In this document: positions 1 through 12,948 of the stretch, piece after piece
Numbering within the stretch: position 1 is the stretch's first letter
Layout: each line of letters opens with the position of its first letter
Source of the DNA: Phoronis australis
Taxonomy: Eukaryota > Phoronida > Phoronidae
Direction of reading: 5' to 3'
Length of the DNA stretch: 52,384 nt
Assembly: GCA_002633005.1 (NCBI GenBank)
Contig: NMRA01000197.1
Span: forward strand, 501,378 to 553,761
Notes under the pieces: generated by a model
Seen by the model: the letters and a program-made list of their open reading frames with translations, nothing else
Databases searched by the model: none
Told to the model about the DNA's origin: nothing
Position numbers and translations under genes: made by a program

Positions 1-1366
1 CTCTCGTGGGGGCAATCCTTGTTTTGATCCGCACACCACAGGTGGCGCTGAGTACAAGAGTGATCCGCGCAGGAAATGATCCTCCGTGTTCAGTCAACTT
101 TTTTCGCCAGGGGTCAAACAAAAACATTAGTTCGCAAACATCGCTTACATCTGAGTAGGAACAAGTTAGCAAGTTTATAGCGGTGCGTGGTTTGAATCAA
201 TTGATAGTTTTGGCATGAGTATGTAGCAGCATTACATTATGTAAGACTCTATAAAAATGTAGACTTGTCTAAATTAGGAGCATCATACCTCAAACATGGC
301 TGATCGGATTCATATGAAGCTTTCAGATACAATGTTTTATGCCCTTTTCTCAAAAAGATATTTATGAATTGTTCATAAAATGTTCCACTTTTGCATGAAG
401 GGAAATTCAAAGTATAGTGTTTCTCTGATTTTCTTGAAAAATAAACTCTGTATAAAACGAATATGTAATGATATTTTAGAAAACTGTAGCAGTGGTTCTG
501 AGATCTCATTTGCTACCTTTCTTTAAAAGAAATGGTCGTGATCCAATTGATGGCAGAATGGTGAAATGTCAAAAATCAAAATCTACATGGTTTCAGTAAA
601 TATATACTGCACTGAGTTACAATCTACAGTTTTGTACATATTTGGTTAAATACGTAGACTTTTTGATAAGGCCCTGCATAACCTTAAAAAATACAAACAT
701 ACAGAATGGATGCAAAACAATCTGATTAAAACGCAAAACCGAATCATTTTTCAAACGGACAGGTGTATGCATGTACATGTGCGTTCACGTTTTCCTAAAT
801 AGACGGAAGAACATTAATCAACATAAACTTTAAAGGTGTTCAACTGAAAACCTATTCTAAACAGTAGCTGCACTTGATGTCAAACGTCTAGCCTGGAAAA
901 ACAAACCCTTCTATGATTACGAGGAGAGGAATAATCTTTCATTGAAACAACGGAGACATGAATCGACGACGATGCTTCAGTTGAGATTTAAATATTACAT
1001 ATTAGCATTTAACTGCCTGGAAAAAGCCACAGACAATAGCACAGACAAAAGACAAACATTGATCTAACGTTAGACTACAATTGTTTCCAAACGTAAAATG
1101 TAATCCATAGTTCACTGCAGCTGCTTTCTCTACTCTACTAATAAATCAGTGCCACAGGTTGTGGTTTGCGGCCGTGTTAGCGCGCAGCAAAGTTCGGGAA
1201 GGAAAGTCAGCAAAAAGGAAACGTCAGTACTAGTCAAAAAATAAAACGGACAACTAACAACTACATTAGGAACTTCACAAATAGAAGGCCAAGTCGCATG
1301 CGCAGTGGATAGCAGTAATCGCGTTCTTCTACAGCAGGGTTGGGTTGAATAAGTTTAATTGTTGCA

Positions 1367-1374
1367 TGACGTCA
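1367..1374. promoter_or_regulatory. CRE-type octamer TGACGTCA
   Basis: A perfect TGACGTCA palindrome, the consensus site of CREB/ATF bZIP factors. A second partial copy (GACGTCA) lies about 45 bases downstream inside a locally self-complementary stretch. No start of a convincing gene is seen nearby, so a regulatory role is only a possibility. Confidence 0.25.
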
Positions 1375-3360
1375 GGTGCATTGTTCAACAATAACAACCT
1401 GGCGCGTGATAATGCGACGTCATTGTTGCTATGCAGCGTATACCTTTCATGCGACTGGGCCCAGAAGAAATTTACAGTGATACCCTCTGGTGGCTCTTTC
1501 CATATTGAATTAAAAATGGCAATTCCACCGGCACGTATGAGTATACTCAATAAAATCACCACTCGCGCTGATACTTTTCGCCCCCTGTTGTCAAAACTCA
1601 TTTCATTGTGAATGCAACATTTGTGACTTAAGATTTCACCGTCTTTCTCAAAGCTCTCTGAAACTGCAGACCGTTCCCTTCAAATTAAGGCGACCCCTCT
1701 CTTTTCGTGATTGTTTAAATTGTATGCATAAAACATTAAGTATTGAACTCGAAACATATTCAAAAAGTATTATTTTAAATATCTAGTGAAATTAAGCATA
1801 ATTATTCGACCGCCCAACTTGTCACATTGGCCTAAGGTACACAACAGAAAGTTTGTTTATTTTATAAAGGGAACAAAGGAGGCTGCTTAATACTGCTTTA
1901 ACACCTTGAATATTTATGAAAGGCCAGAAGGGACCACGTCTGACCAGAAAGAACTTAAAACTAAAATTCACGAAGGCTTTTTATCAGTCGTCTTACAAGT
2001 AATTAGAGTTAATGTTCAAAATACTGTCCCGCGGTAATACTTTGGTCAATCACGTACGCGTGACAGATCACCAAGGGTGAACTGACCGCGCTAACCACAA
2101 TTTACGTCACTGGAATGTAGTCTTCTCACGCGCGGTAAAAAGCCAGGTTTGCCGTCTGGTTTTGGGTAAGACGTCTCATGTGCCTTCTGATCGCACAACA
2201 TGTAAATACTGTGTTATTCCGAAACAAGCTACATCAATTAAGTTGAGAACTTCTTTAAGTTGTGATAGATTTTAAAGGTATTACACCAAAAATGAAATAA
2301 AAGAACAATATTTAAGAAATTTATGAGCTCGGTTAGCAAAATGTCTCGGATTCGAGCCTCAGGTGAGGCAGATATCTGTTCAGACTTAACCGTAAATAAC
2401 GTGAGGTGACCAGCACATGACTTGTAAGAAGCTAAGTTGTCACAAGTGGGGCAAGTTGCACTGGTTTAAACAGCGTCCACCCAGCCTCCAAACCTAGCGA
2501 CAACTCGTTCCAGGAGTAACTTGTTCTAGTACGTCTGCGTGTGGACGGCACTTAGTAATTCTTACTTATATAACGAGCTGATTTATAAGAGCACAGTTAT
2601 ATATTTAGAGAAATTATTTTAATTAATAAGCGAATGCAAAGATCAATATCTTGCGGAAAATTAAAACATTATTGTTACGAGCGTAAATTCGATCGTAGTC
2701 CGTGTTCTCTTTTATCAGTTTCATAAACCAATTACACGGAGTTCCTGAGAGCCTGTCCAAGACACAGCTATATTTTTCACTACGTTTACTAGCACCAGAG
2801 CAACATAGCAATGTATTCGTTTGGCATTCATTCAGCCCACTGGGATTCATATCTTCACTCAGTCACTTTTCAGTCACTTCAGTAAAAGAATCATCGTTTA
2901 ATTTTACAAATTTACATTTTCATAAAAAATCTATTTTCCAACATTGCAACATTTGGAATTTTCTGTGTTGAGTACATGGGAGACGTTTTGATACGAAGGT
3001 CTTTGCCGAGACAGAACGTACGCCTTCTAATAAAGCGCACCTCTACAGAAAAAACCTGACGGTCCAGAGCAAAGCCTCTAAGTTCCAATACCTCCCGAAA
3101 CAATAGCCCCCCTCATATACACTTCAAACTGCAACACAGCTTCAAACATCGGGCAGTAGCAGACCTCACACGTCTGCTCTGCTAGCACAATTCTCGGGCT
3201 GTCTCAGACGAAACATCCGTCATACCTCTCCCATTATCAAAGAGACAGATTACGCCGCCTCGCTAGAGCCCCTATTCACTGCATGGTCGCCCCCCATACA
3301 AAAACTCACACAACCAAGGCTCTAGATTGAGTAGCTACTGTGTGCACGATTCATCCTTAT

Positions 3361-3406
3361 CATACTTCCTCCGTCAGTCATGTCATACTTCCTCCGTCAG
3401 TCATGT
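3361..3406. repeat. Tandem duplication, 23-bp unit x2
   Basis: Two back-to-back identical 23-bp copies beginning CATACTTCCTCCGTCAGTCA. Confidence 0.9.
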
Positions 3407-5352
3407 GATTGAATCACAGAACCGGCAAACTCTTCAATGTCGACGCTACGTCTCCAAACTTTCGATGTTCTTCGAAATTCTCTACCCGACTGTCAATCGT
3501 ACTTGCCACCTATTTCTACCCCACCACCAGCAACCCGACCCGTAGATATCACAGTCTGTACTTAGGACCTCCATGGATCGCCCTACAGACCTGCAAATCT
3601 CCTGCTTCCTAAATCTACAGCACTCTTTTGGTACAATGGCTTACAGTCCATGTCGTGGCAGCAGTCTCTCTGGACTATTTTCAGAAAGCCCTCCTCTCCA
3701 GTTCCCTCGTATTGCAATTGGTGTTTATATGCACCTCATCCTTGTTATTTATAACATGTGCGATTATGAGATCCTCGTTTTTGCGAGTGTAAATTGTAAT
3801 TCGAACTGCATTATTAGGTCTGTAAAGACGCAACGAATTATTTCACTCGCTCGGTAAGAAATACTATTTTTAAATTCCAGTTAAAGGCTAACAAGGACTT
3901 CAACCTGCTTCTCTATTTCTCCCTACTTTACAGCGTTTTAGTTTCACAAAATATTCAGAAAATTAATAATTTGATATTAATTTTATCAGGATAAGGGGTC
4001 TAAATTAAAATTGCTTTTTGTGATGGAAGACGAGTTTATTGCAGTTTTAAAGGGGTACAAAACCCAATTTTAGCATATTAGCGGACTAAAAACGACTTTC
4101 TCATCCAGTTCTCTGTAACAAAATAATCGGGTCCGTAACCCTCGACAACCCTGAAAAGTTTGGAGAAAAATTTGAAAAATCCTTTCAAAGTCTGCTGAAC
4201 GGGCAAGCGTGACTTACACGGCAACTGTGGGAAAAAGACCACCCACCAAAGACCATAATATACAATTTTGAGATAGACAGAATGAATTTGAAGTTGATTC
4301 CTGTCTTGAACTTGCAAGATTAACGTCAATGATGCATTAGCAGGTGACAGATCGAGGATTGGTTGAAATCAGCAAAACAGGTTTTGGTAATCCTTTTAAG
4401 TAATTAATAATTTCATCTTTGGTTTCCAATTTTCACTGCTTCACTCACTTTAGCCACCGAGGCTACCGTCACAATAATGCATTTTTAATTCTAGGAGCAT
4501 GGAAAGTTACAGATCGCTAGGGCGTGCATAAATCTGTCAAATACTCTTACGTGCAGTCAAGAGTAGGAATCAGCTAGCACGACAAAATAATGAGGGGTCT
4601 TTTGTTGCTCACTGAATATCGACGTCATCACTCTAAAGACAGATAGGGCCAATTATTTAAAACAGCAGGCGATAACCACCGTAGATTGATTTCTCATCAG
4701 ATAGCCGAAAGATAATATTGACATTGCCTTTATTCTGGCGCCAAGCTAGGAAGCGTCCCCGTTGAACAGGCAGGAAGCGTTTGTGTGAACAGACATGCGC
4801 ACTTTTGTATCATAACATCGCGTGCAATCAATGAATGTAGAAAGATTACGATCTTACTATCTAGGTGAATAGATTATACTCAGTACTACGCACGTTGTAT
4901 TTCCAGTCAATAATTCGTAACAAGTGAGTTAATGGTGTCAAGAAGGAAAAAACCGACTCGCGTGAAATTTGAAGTGCATTGTGACACAGTATTTCGCTCT
5001 TGATGTCAAAATCGAATACAAACGTCGTTTTTCATGCTCAGTGTCACGCACATTTTAATCTTACAACACATGCAAACTATCGATTACTTTGTGGATATTG
5101 ATAAAGCTGTAGGGCAAGGTTTTGGTAAAGTAGAGATTTAATAAATACGATAAGCTCAGAGCGACCTGAGCTGTGTTTGCCTGCTGCACACAGGGAGCAC
5201 TCAGTAGGACGATTTGCTCTGAGTAATCAAAACGCAATGTAAATAACATTTTTACGGACAGACGAAAACTGACGCATGCAGGAATCCAATGTAAAGACTT
5301 TGGGATACACACTCTTGTCGAGATTCTGGGACATTCACATCATGTCACCACC

Positions 5353-5508
5353 ATTGCTGTAGTAGGGCGTAGGCGAACGTAGGCGCAGCCAACCTCCTTT
5401 TGGCATTTGAACGTAGCGCCTACGCACCTTAAGTTATACGTTCAATGCTCAAGGTGATACGGTGGGCTTTGGGCGTCTACTTACCTCTAATTTTACCCCT
5501 ACAGCAAT
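5353..5508. mobile_element. Small MITE-like inverted-repeat element
   Basis: About 156 bp bounded by ATTGCTGTAG on the left and its complement CTACAGCAAT on the right. Subterminal GGGCGTAGGCG-like blocks also occur in opposite orientation inside. It has no coding capacity. Superfamily is not recognised and target duplications are not clear. Confidence 0.5.
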
Positions 5509-5572
5509 AGTCGCCACCTGGTTACTAGAAATGTGCATTTTCTTCCGTCGTGAAAGAACTTACTAGTCTAAA

Positions 5573-5680
5573 ACATATATAGACCGTTCGACTCATCACT
5601 CTTCTACAACATATATAGACCATTCGACTCATCAGTTTTCTACAATATATATATACACCATTCGACTTTTCACTCTTTCC
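5573..5680. repeat. Minisatellite, about 36-bp unit x3
   Basis: Three imperfect copies of a unit containing ACATATATAGACC followed by a TTCGACTCATCA-like block. The first two copies start 36 bases apart; the third is diverged. Confidence 0.8.
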
Positions 5681-8600
5681 AGAAAACGGTAAATGTGTTA
5701 CTCATTTCTAATTATGACCTAGCGATTTGGAATGTAGAGCTAGTGCGCCATCTGCAAGAATCCCTTTGTTACAACAGAGCAAATTTAAGTAAAGACCACT
5801 TTTTCGTTTAATCTCCACCAACGAGTTTAACCACAGACGAATCTAGTTTAAACTTGTTACTTATACTCTTTCTTCAACTCGTAATAAAACGTTTTCAAAA
5901 TAGCCAAAACTAAATATACAATTTTTGGTGGTGCACCAACATAATGGCTGCAACAGTTGAACAGTAATGAAGTTCTCTTTTCAAAAATGGCCAGACTTAA
6001 AAACACGAATACATGCAGGGATATAGTTGATGAAGAGTTTCAATCCTGTTTGATTTCTCTCAGTTAAATGAAACTTTTGTGTTCTAAACTAGTGATAAAA
6101 AAAGGAATAATATCTTCAACAGTTCGCTTTTTCAGCATTGCACAAAACGATAGGTGGAACAAATTTTTGAATAACAGCTGACAATAGCACACGATTATTG
6201 ATTGAATTCTATTCTCGACTGGTGGAAGTTAAACGGGTGCTGGGTGAGATTAATTTTCCAGCGAGATCCTTTGATTTTAGATTATTTTCGCCGTGACTAA
6301 ACCTTTGTGACTTGTTTTCATCGCTCGTTGCAAGTAATAAGATGGCACTATAATGACGCAATTTATTTATACAGTTTAGTTTATTACACGCCAAATCTTT
6401 TATAAAATTCCCAAAACAATACAATTAAGGGTGTTATTTGTCAACTTGTGTATGCTAAAATATTTGTACAACATCAAACTTGCTTTGGTCCGTAAATAAG
6501 CACTATATTTAACAGAACTTTTCACGGAACCTGGAAGAATTTGGAACTTGCTTCTTATAATGCCACAAATGACAACAGCAACGTGTAAAGTGTAACAGAG
6601 TAAATTCAAGAAATGACATTCCTAAAAAGATCCCCATAAACCTGAAATTGGTTTCACTTTAATAAATAAGAAAATTCTGCCGAATATAATGGCAACTTTT
6701 TTACACAAGAACAAAAACAGGTGATCAAATTATCTTACTAGATTACTACTAGTAACCATAACCTCGTCGGCTCGGTCTATGCCTGTGTTGGCCGTATTCC
6801 AATAATAATCCAATGCGCAGGTATCATAGATTTGGACTCCAATTCGTTGTTATGGCGATTTACCGGAAAATGCACTTAGTGCTGAGGACATGGCGTGTTT
6901 TTTAACATTCTATAATGTCTACGTTACTAAAACAGTTAATTCGTTTAATGCCAGCAGCTAATTTCAATTAAGCACCACTACATCCATAAAGTTTACTTCA
7001 CGAATAATTCGTTTAATTGGCTTGAAGAGTCTGATCCTGTTCACTGAATCAGCACGACGTTTGTGATTCCTTATAAACATTTGGTTAATCTATAACGTGC
7101 CTCTGCAGCATAACAATTAAGGTAATAAAGCTTCGTAACAACACTAATTGCCAACTAGAGAAAATGACTAAGCAAGACATTAACATCGATGTTTGGAAAC
7201 ACGGCATGTAGCTGTGGTTCCATGAAAAGATTGTGAGATAAAACAGACAGGGAAGAAATTACCAGGTATTTGTTGAAACGAAGAAGTCTTTAAAGGCAGC
7301 TCACAATTTCTGCTTCATAATGATGGAATAGTTTTCAGAAATGTGTTATTGATGGACACTCAATTTCATAATCACGAATCTCCATAGGAAACTTTTAGAG
7401 TCACCGCAGACTGAGAGGTAAGGACTGAGCTGCCTGCGTAAAGTCAACGATAGTTGAACTAGCAGCTCACGTCAAGGCGATCAAGGCGAGGACAATTAAA
7501 TGCAATAGCGGCTTCTTCATTCAAGTGTTCTCGCATTTTCACGCTTTGACGCGAGCTGTCTGCTCAGCAATCGGGAGAACTGCTCAGCTTGTACCGTTCT
7601 ACCTGTGGTGTGCCCGGCCTTGTGTTTTCGTGGCGTTTCTCTTATTTCTCCGAGACACTGCATTGATAACATTTGCATAGAATACATGACGGCCCAAAGT
7701 TTTTAGGACGTGTCACGCCTTAAACAAAACAGTTCAAGATACCCAAGACCGTGGAAGAATATAATATATCAAGACAAACCTTACATTTCTTATAAACACA
7801 ATACACGAGCTCGAGGCTTGCGTAGCGCGTGCGCAGTAACGTGGTAGAGAATTAGGTAAAGAAGATTTTTACATTGCGTTCTACTTTTACATTGCGCTCT
7901 ATGAAGACCACAATAAAATTTATCTGAAAACATTATTGTCGCCAGTAGGTGAATACTGCGGGGTTGTTTGGACATGGAATTTTTCATGTTATTCATGAAC
8001 TTGGCTTATTTCGGTTTCTCTAGTTAGGCAGCCGATGCCGGGGTTGATTGGTGATTGTAATAATATGCGATTGTAGTGTCATTAAAATAATATAAAAAAT
8101 TACTTTTCCTTTGCATCGAGGGCTGACTACCATTATAAATACTGACCTTGGGGTGAATTTCGCGTGCAAACTAAGAACCAGATTGCTACCGACAGCACTG
8201 ACATCTTACATTGTGCTCTAAAATTGGTCAGCGATAGTGTACACTCAGTCGTTAACACGCCACCAGAGGTTGTTTTACACTCGTTCCTCGTAGCCATGCT
8301 GATGAATACCGCTCATTCTATCTTTCTTAGTCGTAAAACATAAACGTCTACCAAATTATAGCAAAGTATCTCATCTAATGCAATCTCGAACCTCTTTATC
8401 CACAAACGGAACTCCGGAAGTGAATTTGTCCAGGTGCCGCGTTCGCGGTTCGGAGTGAGCCGTTTTTGTTGGTCCAGCGTGAGCTGTGGTTTTTGTGTGC
8501 ACAAATTTTGTTTTGTAAGTCCGGACACGCCTTTACTATTTTATCACAAAACGGTTCTTAAGCGAGTATCTTTCTGTACGTAGAAGTGTGCTTAATGAGC

Positions 8601-9919
8601 GCCTACTTTTGCATAATCAACCCGTACTTTTAGTTCTTAAATGATCACCGTTCTGCTATTATTCAACGCGTACTTTAAACGCGTAGTGTCAGTAGAGAAC
8701 AACGGTACGCGCAAATACTTATTAACCCATCGCCGACAAGGAGCGTTGACGCAGATATCACTGACGTAAGCACGGCAGAGAGAGGCGGAAACTGACACTC
8801 AAAATGGATCGGTTGAAGCGTGTTTGGCTGAAACAAAATAATACCGTATAGACGTTTAAATGGATACGTGACCACTGCATAATTCTATCATTTCCAGTAA
8901 CTTAAGCGCATTACGGAGACAAGTGTATTTGTGAATGATCTATCGGAATTTCTATCCAATGAAGGTTACGTTACACTTTCCCAAAACTCCATGTACAGAT
9001 GGCTCTGAGACGGAGTGTAGTGGCTTCTCTTGCTTTATGTACGTTTGATGCTACCTAAGTCAAGAATGCCGGTGTGGGTACAGTTTTCCGTCATTTTAAC
9101 TAGGTTCTAGTGGCAGCAAGGCTTGGAACAAAAATAGTCATTTTAGCTGTCTGCTACATTGGAACATCGTTACCGCCGGTGAGGTCGTTGCATTACATAA
9201 ATTTACGGGAATTTTGTAAGAAAATGATTGGTGAGCCTTCTGTGAATGACGAAACAAATGTAATATAATTAAACGCCTCAGGTTGGCTTTAACCTCGCAT
9301 TTCCAATAACAGCAGGCGTGCAAGGCTCCTCAAATGCAGTGTGTGTGGTCTACGATGCATAATAATGCGTCTGTGTAGGACAACGGAGAAACTAGTAAAT
9401 CAATTTTTTAAATAAAAGTTGAGTGATCCTGATTAATGTGTTCCAGGCGGTCAATACACGGCGTTCAGGTTCATTGTAGAACGATACATCCATTAAATTA
9501 ACCAACAGTAGCATGCGCTTCATTACGTAATATCCAATTTCAACAAACCATGATAACTGTTACGAGTTAAAGTTTCGCTTTCCAATGTTGTTTTGATCAT
9601 TTACAAATACCTTGTCGGAGCAAAAGACTGTGACTTCGTAAAAATGCTGAAGGGGATATGCAGAACTAAACAAGTATCTTCAAACTTTAAAACTACAATA
9701 AACCTACCTATTGTCAAAAGCATAACTTTCGACTTAGACTGCTTGTCAATTGTAAGTTGATCTCTGTTACTTTCATTAGAAGAGATTGTTGTGAGACCAG
9801 ACTCAATTAACTGTCTACCCGACCAGTTATTCAGTTACGCACGGAGCACCAAGTCAAGAAGTAACCCATTGTACCGGAAATTACTTCTCATCTCAGTAGG
9901 GAACGAGTTGATATGTTGT
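5681..9919. other. Intergenic stretch with no gene seen
   Basis: AT-rich sequence with only short open frames (60-71 codons) of low-complexity composition. A 17-bp doublet lies at about 7867-7902. The frame at 8313-8528 (minus, 71 codons) was inspected and resembles no family I know. No RNA gene is recognised. Confidence 0.55.
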
Positions 9920-10141
9920 AAAACAGGTTCGCTGCAGTTTTAACTGGACATGGAAGCCTGTGAGCATGGCTTGCTTGCAAAATTTGTAAAAAAACACGAG
10001 AAAAGTAAGTATTTTCTTGCTGAATACACACTTGCCCGAAGTCGTGGCATATCTGTGACCCTCTATCCAGCTGTGAACAAGCTCAGAGCAAATGTAACAA
10101 TTTACAGTAACCCCGGGGGGGGAACTGTTCCTCCGAGTTGA
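9920..10141 (+). pseudogene. Degenerate EF-1alpha-like GTPase fragment
   Basis: The frame read from 9920, after an early stop at 9941, gives a 63-codon open stretch from the ATG at 9950. Its order of motifs parallels the N-terminal part of elongation factor 1-alpha: a TGSL block where EF-1alpha has TGHL, a KF..K...KSKY stretch, RSRGISV where the family has RERGITI, and VTIYSNPG where the family has VTIIDAPG. Identity is low. The Asp of the G3 motif (DAPG) is replaced by Asn, and the G1 P-loop is not seen upstream. The frame ends just past a nine-G run, so an indel is possible. I read this as an old, decayed EF-1alpha-related copy rather than a working gene. Chance similarity remains possible. 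Confidence 0.33.
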
Positions 10142-10699
10142 AGATTCCATTGGCTTTTGTCTTTTGAATTACATCTTTTGACTTTTGTTTTTGACTTTCG
10201 GCTAAAATCAATCTAAGGATAGCTTAGACAGTTTCACGAGAACAGGTTAAGGCTAAAAACCAGAAAACTTCGAAATGTCTACGACTCCGAATCAAAACAT
10301 GAAAATCCGGTCCGCTCGACAAAACCTTTTTATCGAGAAACGCAAAGACAAAAAATCAGGTTTTTGCTATTCTTTGTCAGGTTTCTGACTTTTGGCTAAA
10401 GACAAAGTCAATTGTGACTTCGAGAAACAGCCACCAGTGGTCTGTTTCTCAAGTTTATTGCCAAAAGTGGAATTTTTATCGTTTGTATTTAATCTCCTCC
10501 CAAGCAGACTACGAATTTTTGTCTATTATATTCGAGTTGAAAACAAATTTTCTGACTCTTAATCTTAGCCTGATTTCGCCAGAAAACAGGCTAAAATTGG
10601 ATTATTCGAAGTGGTTTTCTGCCACTGAAACAGAAGTCAAACTGTACAAAACGTATTTTTTACGATTTGTTCTTAAAGATGTTTAATTTCGATCCTTTA
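10142..10699. other. Unassigned sequence with CTGACTTTTGGCTAAA motifs
   Basis: Contains repeated TTTTGACTTT / CTGACTTTTGGCTAAA-like words and facing GGCTAAAA and TTAGCC blocks, suggesting a decayed repeat. The 90-codon frame at 10414-10686 has no recognisable domain and I do not call it a gene. Confidence 0.35.
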
Positions 10700-10890
10700 G
10701 TTTCAAAAAAAAAACGATCTGTCAACTGGTCGTCACTTCGTCGATTTTCTCCCATACGGTAAAGCACCTCTCCGTATTTGGTACGGCAAGACATACACGT
10801 AGCACATTTACCTTATACTATACGGAAAATGTGACCTTTTACTTTTGACGAAAACAAAACATTAGTGCTTTGAAGTAGCAGCCAGTCCGA
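10700..10890 (+). repeat. Dispersed repeat, copy A (matches 45180-45385)
   Basis: About 190 bp collinear with 45180-45385. Shared words include TCTCCC, the TATTTGGTA(C/T)(G/A)GCAAGACATA block, CACATTT.CC, GGAAAATGT and AAACAAAACA followed by GCAGCCA. The later copy keeps ATGGCGACC after AAACAAAACA; this copy has lost it. It abuts the TTAA-flanked MITE at 10917. It is probably part of a non-autonomous transposon family. Confidence 0.7.
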
Positions 10891-10916
10891 CCTCTTTGAG
10901 TGCATTCTTGCATATA

Positions 10917-11130
10917 TTAAAGGGGCGGTGAATTTGAAAACTGCATTAGGAAGAAATTGTTTTTATGTCGTATGTGTTTTAAAAATGGTAAGTCTGACGA
11001 CTTTTTCTAGCAATTCTTTATATATTCAAAGTGAATAACTCTCACGTTAGCATACCCGGACAAAAAATAGATTGGCCACTATTTGTTTAAAAGGGATTTT
11101 TATGAGTTTTCGCTTTCCATGCCTCTTTAA
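10917..11130. mobile_element. TTAA-flanked MITE, T2/Kolobok type
   Basis: 214 bp with TTAA at both ends. The left end reads TTAAAGGGGCGGTG and the right end, in complement, TTAAAGAGGCATGG; both then lead into a GAAAACT block. TTAA target sites followed by AGGRR-like termini are the signature of T2 MITEs and Kolobok transposons. No coding capacity. Confidence 0.65.
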
Positions 11131-12578
11131 AGAAGAAAAAACCCACAGCTAATACTGTCGGGAAACATGAAGTCAAGAAGCAGCACCCTTTCCATATTTA
11201 CTTGGCTCTTTGCTTGTTCACTAGAAAATCATGGAATACACCGCGAACTTAAGTGAAAGCCGTGGTTTCTGTCAATTTATCTACTTCCATCATTCAATGT
11301 TGTGAAAATCTACATTTTTTCTGTGGTTTGAACTTTAAGGTTACATTTGCTCGGAAACGGTCCCGCTGTTACGAGTCAGTCGTGAACCGGAGATGCATTA
11401 TGCCTATGGGCCCCTTCATGGGAGAGAGAAAGTTGTCACCCCGAGCAGCACCGCCAGCAGACGTACATGAACGAACCTGTAGAGATCGCTTCACTTTTCT
11501 GGTATTTCAAGCAGCCAGCCTGAATTAAGTTTGTCATAGATGCTAGTAAACTAGTAGCTAGCATTTATACCAAAATCAATTGTCAGGTTTCCGAGCTGAC
11601 GACAATTTGCGTAACACTTCCTGGATTTTGGATTAAAAGGACTCGTGTCCCCTAATCTTTGCCCCGAGATGCGCACGCATCGATTTTCGCTATCCGCAAA
11701 TGGTCAAATGCTAAGCACTAGCGTCATTGTCAACCTGCTGCTCTCGTGACGCCTTGTATACCACTGCTGTAATCACGTGTCGTACAGTTGTCATGCCTGA
11801 ACCTATAACTTTAAATTAACTGACAACATTCCGCCACTTCAATCATCAATTACCGTTACAATTAAATTTAATTGCGTCTCATCCAACGACTATATGGACT
11901 AAGTAATCAAGCAATATATTCAAAGGCGAGTTTAAATTATTAACAGTTTCGACAAATCCTTTGTACTTAAAAACGACGTTGCGTAATGAAACCAATTAAT
12001 AAGCATGGTTGCGTGCAAACTGCCAAGGGCCGACAATAAAAAGAAAGAAATTCAGAAGAATATAATCTGTTGAAATGTACAAGAGTTCAATATTCTATGA
12101 GACATGCAAGTTTTGAGCCGCACAAACACTCTTATTTCCCAACCTGTGACTTTGTTGGGATTTGAATAGTCTCGTTCCAACATCCAGTGCGCAGTCGACT
12201 TCGTGCAAGCAGAAAATACAGTCAATCTCCCGACTGTTTTGACTTCCTTGTTTGGAAAGTCACGTGAGTTGCCAAGCCTGATAGTATCGGGTATTTACTG
12301 CGAACAGACACCAGCACAGTATACGCAGGCAGTGAGATTATAAATGGGTTGTCATTATCCAGCGGATATCAAATGAAATTAAAAGTAAACAGCACCGTTG
12401 CAATGACGGTACCATACAATTTGTGCCCTTGTTGGTAGCCAGGTCGATCTTCGTTGCTAAGTTACTGGAAGTTATTTCTGTGACCAATCTTGAGCCGAAA
12501 TAGATCGGAACCGTCCAGTCTCTGGTACGGTAATAGTCTAGTCTTTTACATAGTTGCACAATATAAGCCGAAGTATTC
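11131..12578. other. Intergenic stretch with no gene seen
   Basis: The 91-codon plus-strand frame at 11253-11528 has no recognisable domain. No RNA gene or repeat is recognised. Confidence 0.5.
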
Positions 12579-12646
12579 AGACAAAATGACCCGCAATTCA
12601 CCGTCATGATGAGACAAAATGACCCGGAAGTCACCCTCATGACGGT
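12579..12646. repeat. Tandem duplication, 33-bp unit x2
   Basis: Two copies of a unit starting AGACAAAATGACCC, at 12579 and 12612, with a few substitutions. Confidence 0.85.
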
Positions 12647-12814
12647 TGGGTAGAAGTCGAATTCACCATCAGAGTAGTCAGGAAAGATAGCAAAGTGACT
12701 AAGCCATTTTGTAATTAGAGTTTTACCGCCCTAACAGACATTACCAATCTTTTTGCTGTTATCAAGGAAAAATGGTGTTTTATCTGATTTCTTCTTGTTT
12801 TGTAGTCCGGGTGT

Positions 12815-12948
12815 AGTGGCGGATTAGGGGGGGCCTAAAATTCTCCCAGATTCCATTTGGCAATTGAGGGGTGCGAATGTCTGACGGGAAAAATCCTAGC
12901 TAATACTCTGCCCTGGCCCCCTAACTCAAGATTCTGGATCCGCCCCTG
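12815..12948 (+). mobile_element. hAT-type MITE (AGTGGCGGAT ends)
   Basis: Begins AGTGGCGGATTAGGGGGG and ends GGATCCGCCCCTG, the inverted-end pattern (CAGTGGCGGAT...) of a widespread hAT group. GGGTGT directly precedes the left end (12809-12814) and directly follows the right end (12949-12954), as expected for most of an 8-bp hAT target duplication. The interior matches copies at 31668-31824 and 49982-50304. Confidence 0.75.

Larger units (their letters stand above)
1..5352. other. Gene-poor intergenic stretch
   Basis: No convincing gene is seen. Open frames are short (up to about 95 codons), lack recognisable domains, and often overlap on both strands. Within it are a CRE-type octamer at 1367, a C-rich G-poor stretch from about 2990 to 3660 that I cannot assign, and a small tandem duplication at 3361. 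The rest is AT-rich without recognised structure. Confidence 0.6.

Noticed and set aside
2330-2380. Possible tRNA-like segment with GGATTCGAGCC
   Set aside because: The B-box-like word is present, but there is no matching A box or arm pairing at the right distance.
2990-3660. C-rich stretch considered as a mitochondrial insertion or rRNA fragment
   Set aside because: No mitochondrial protein, rRNA core or tRNA motif could be recognised in any frame or strand.
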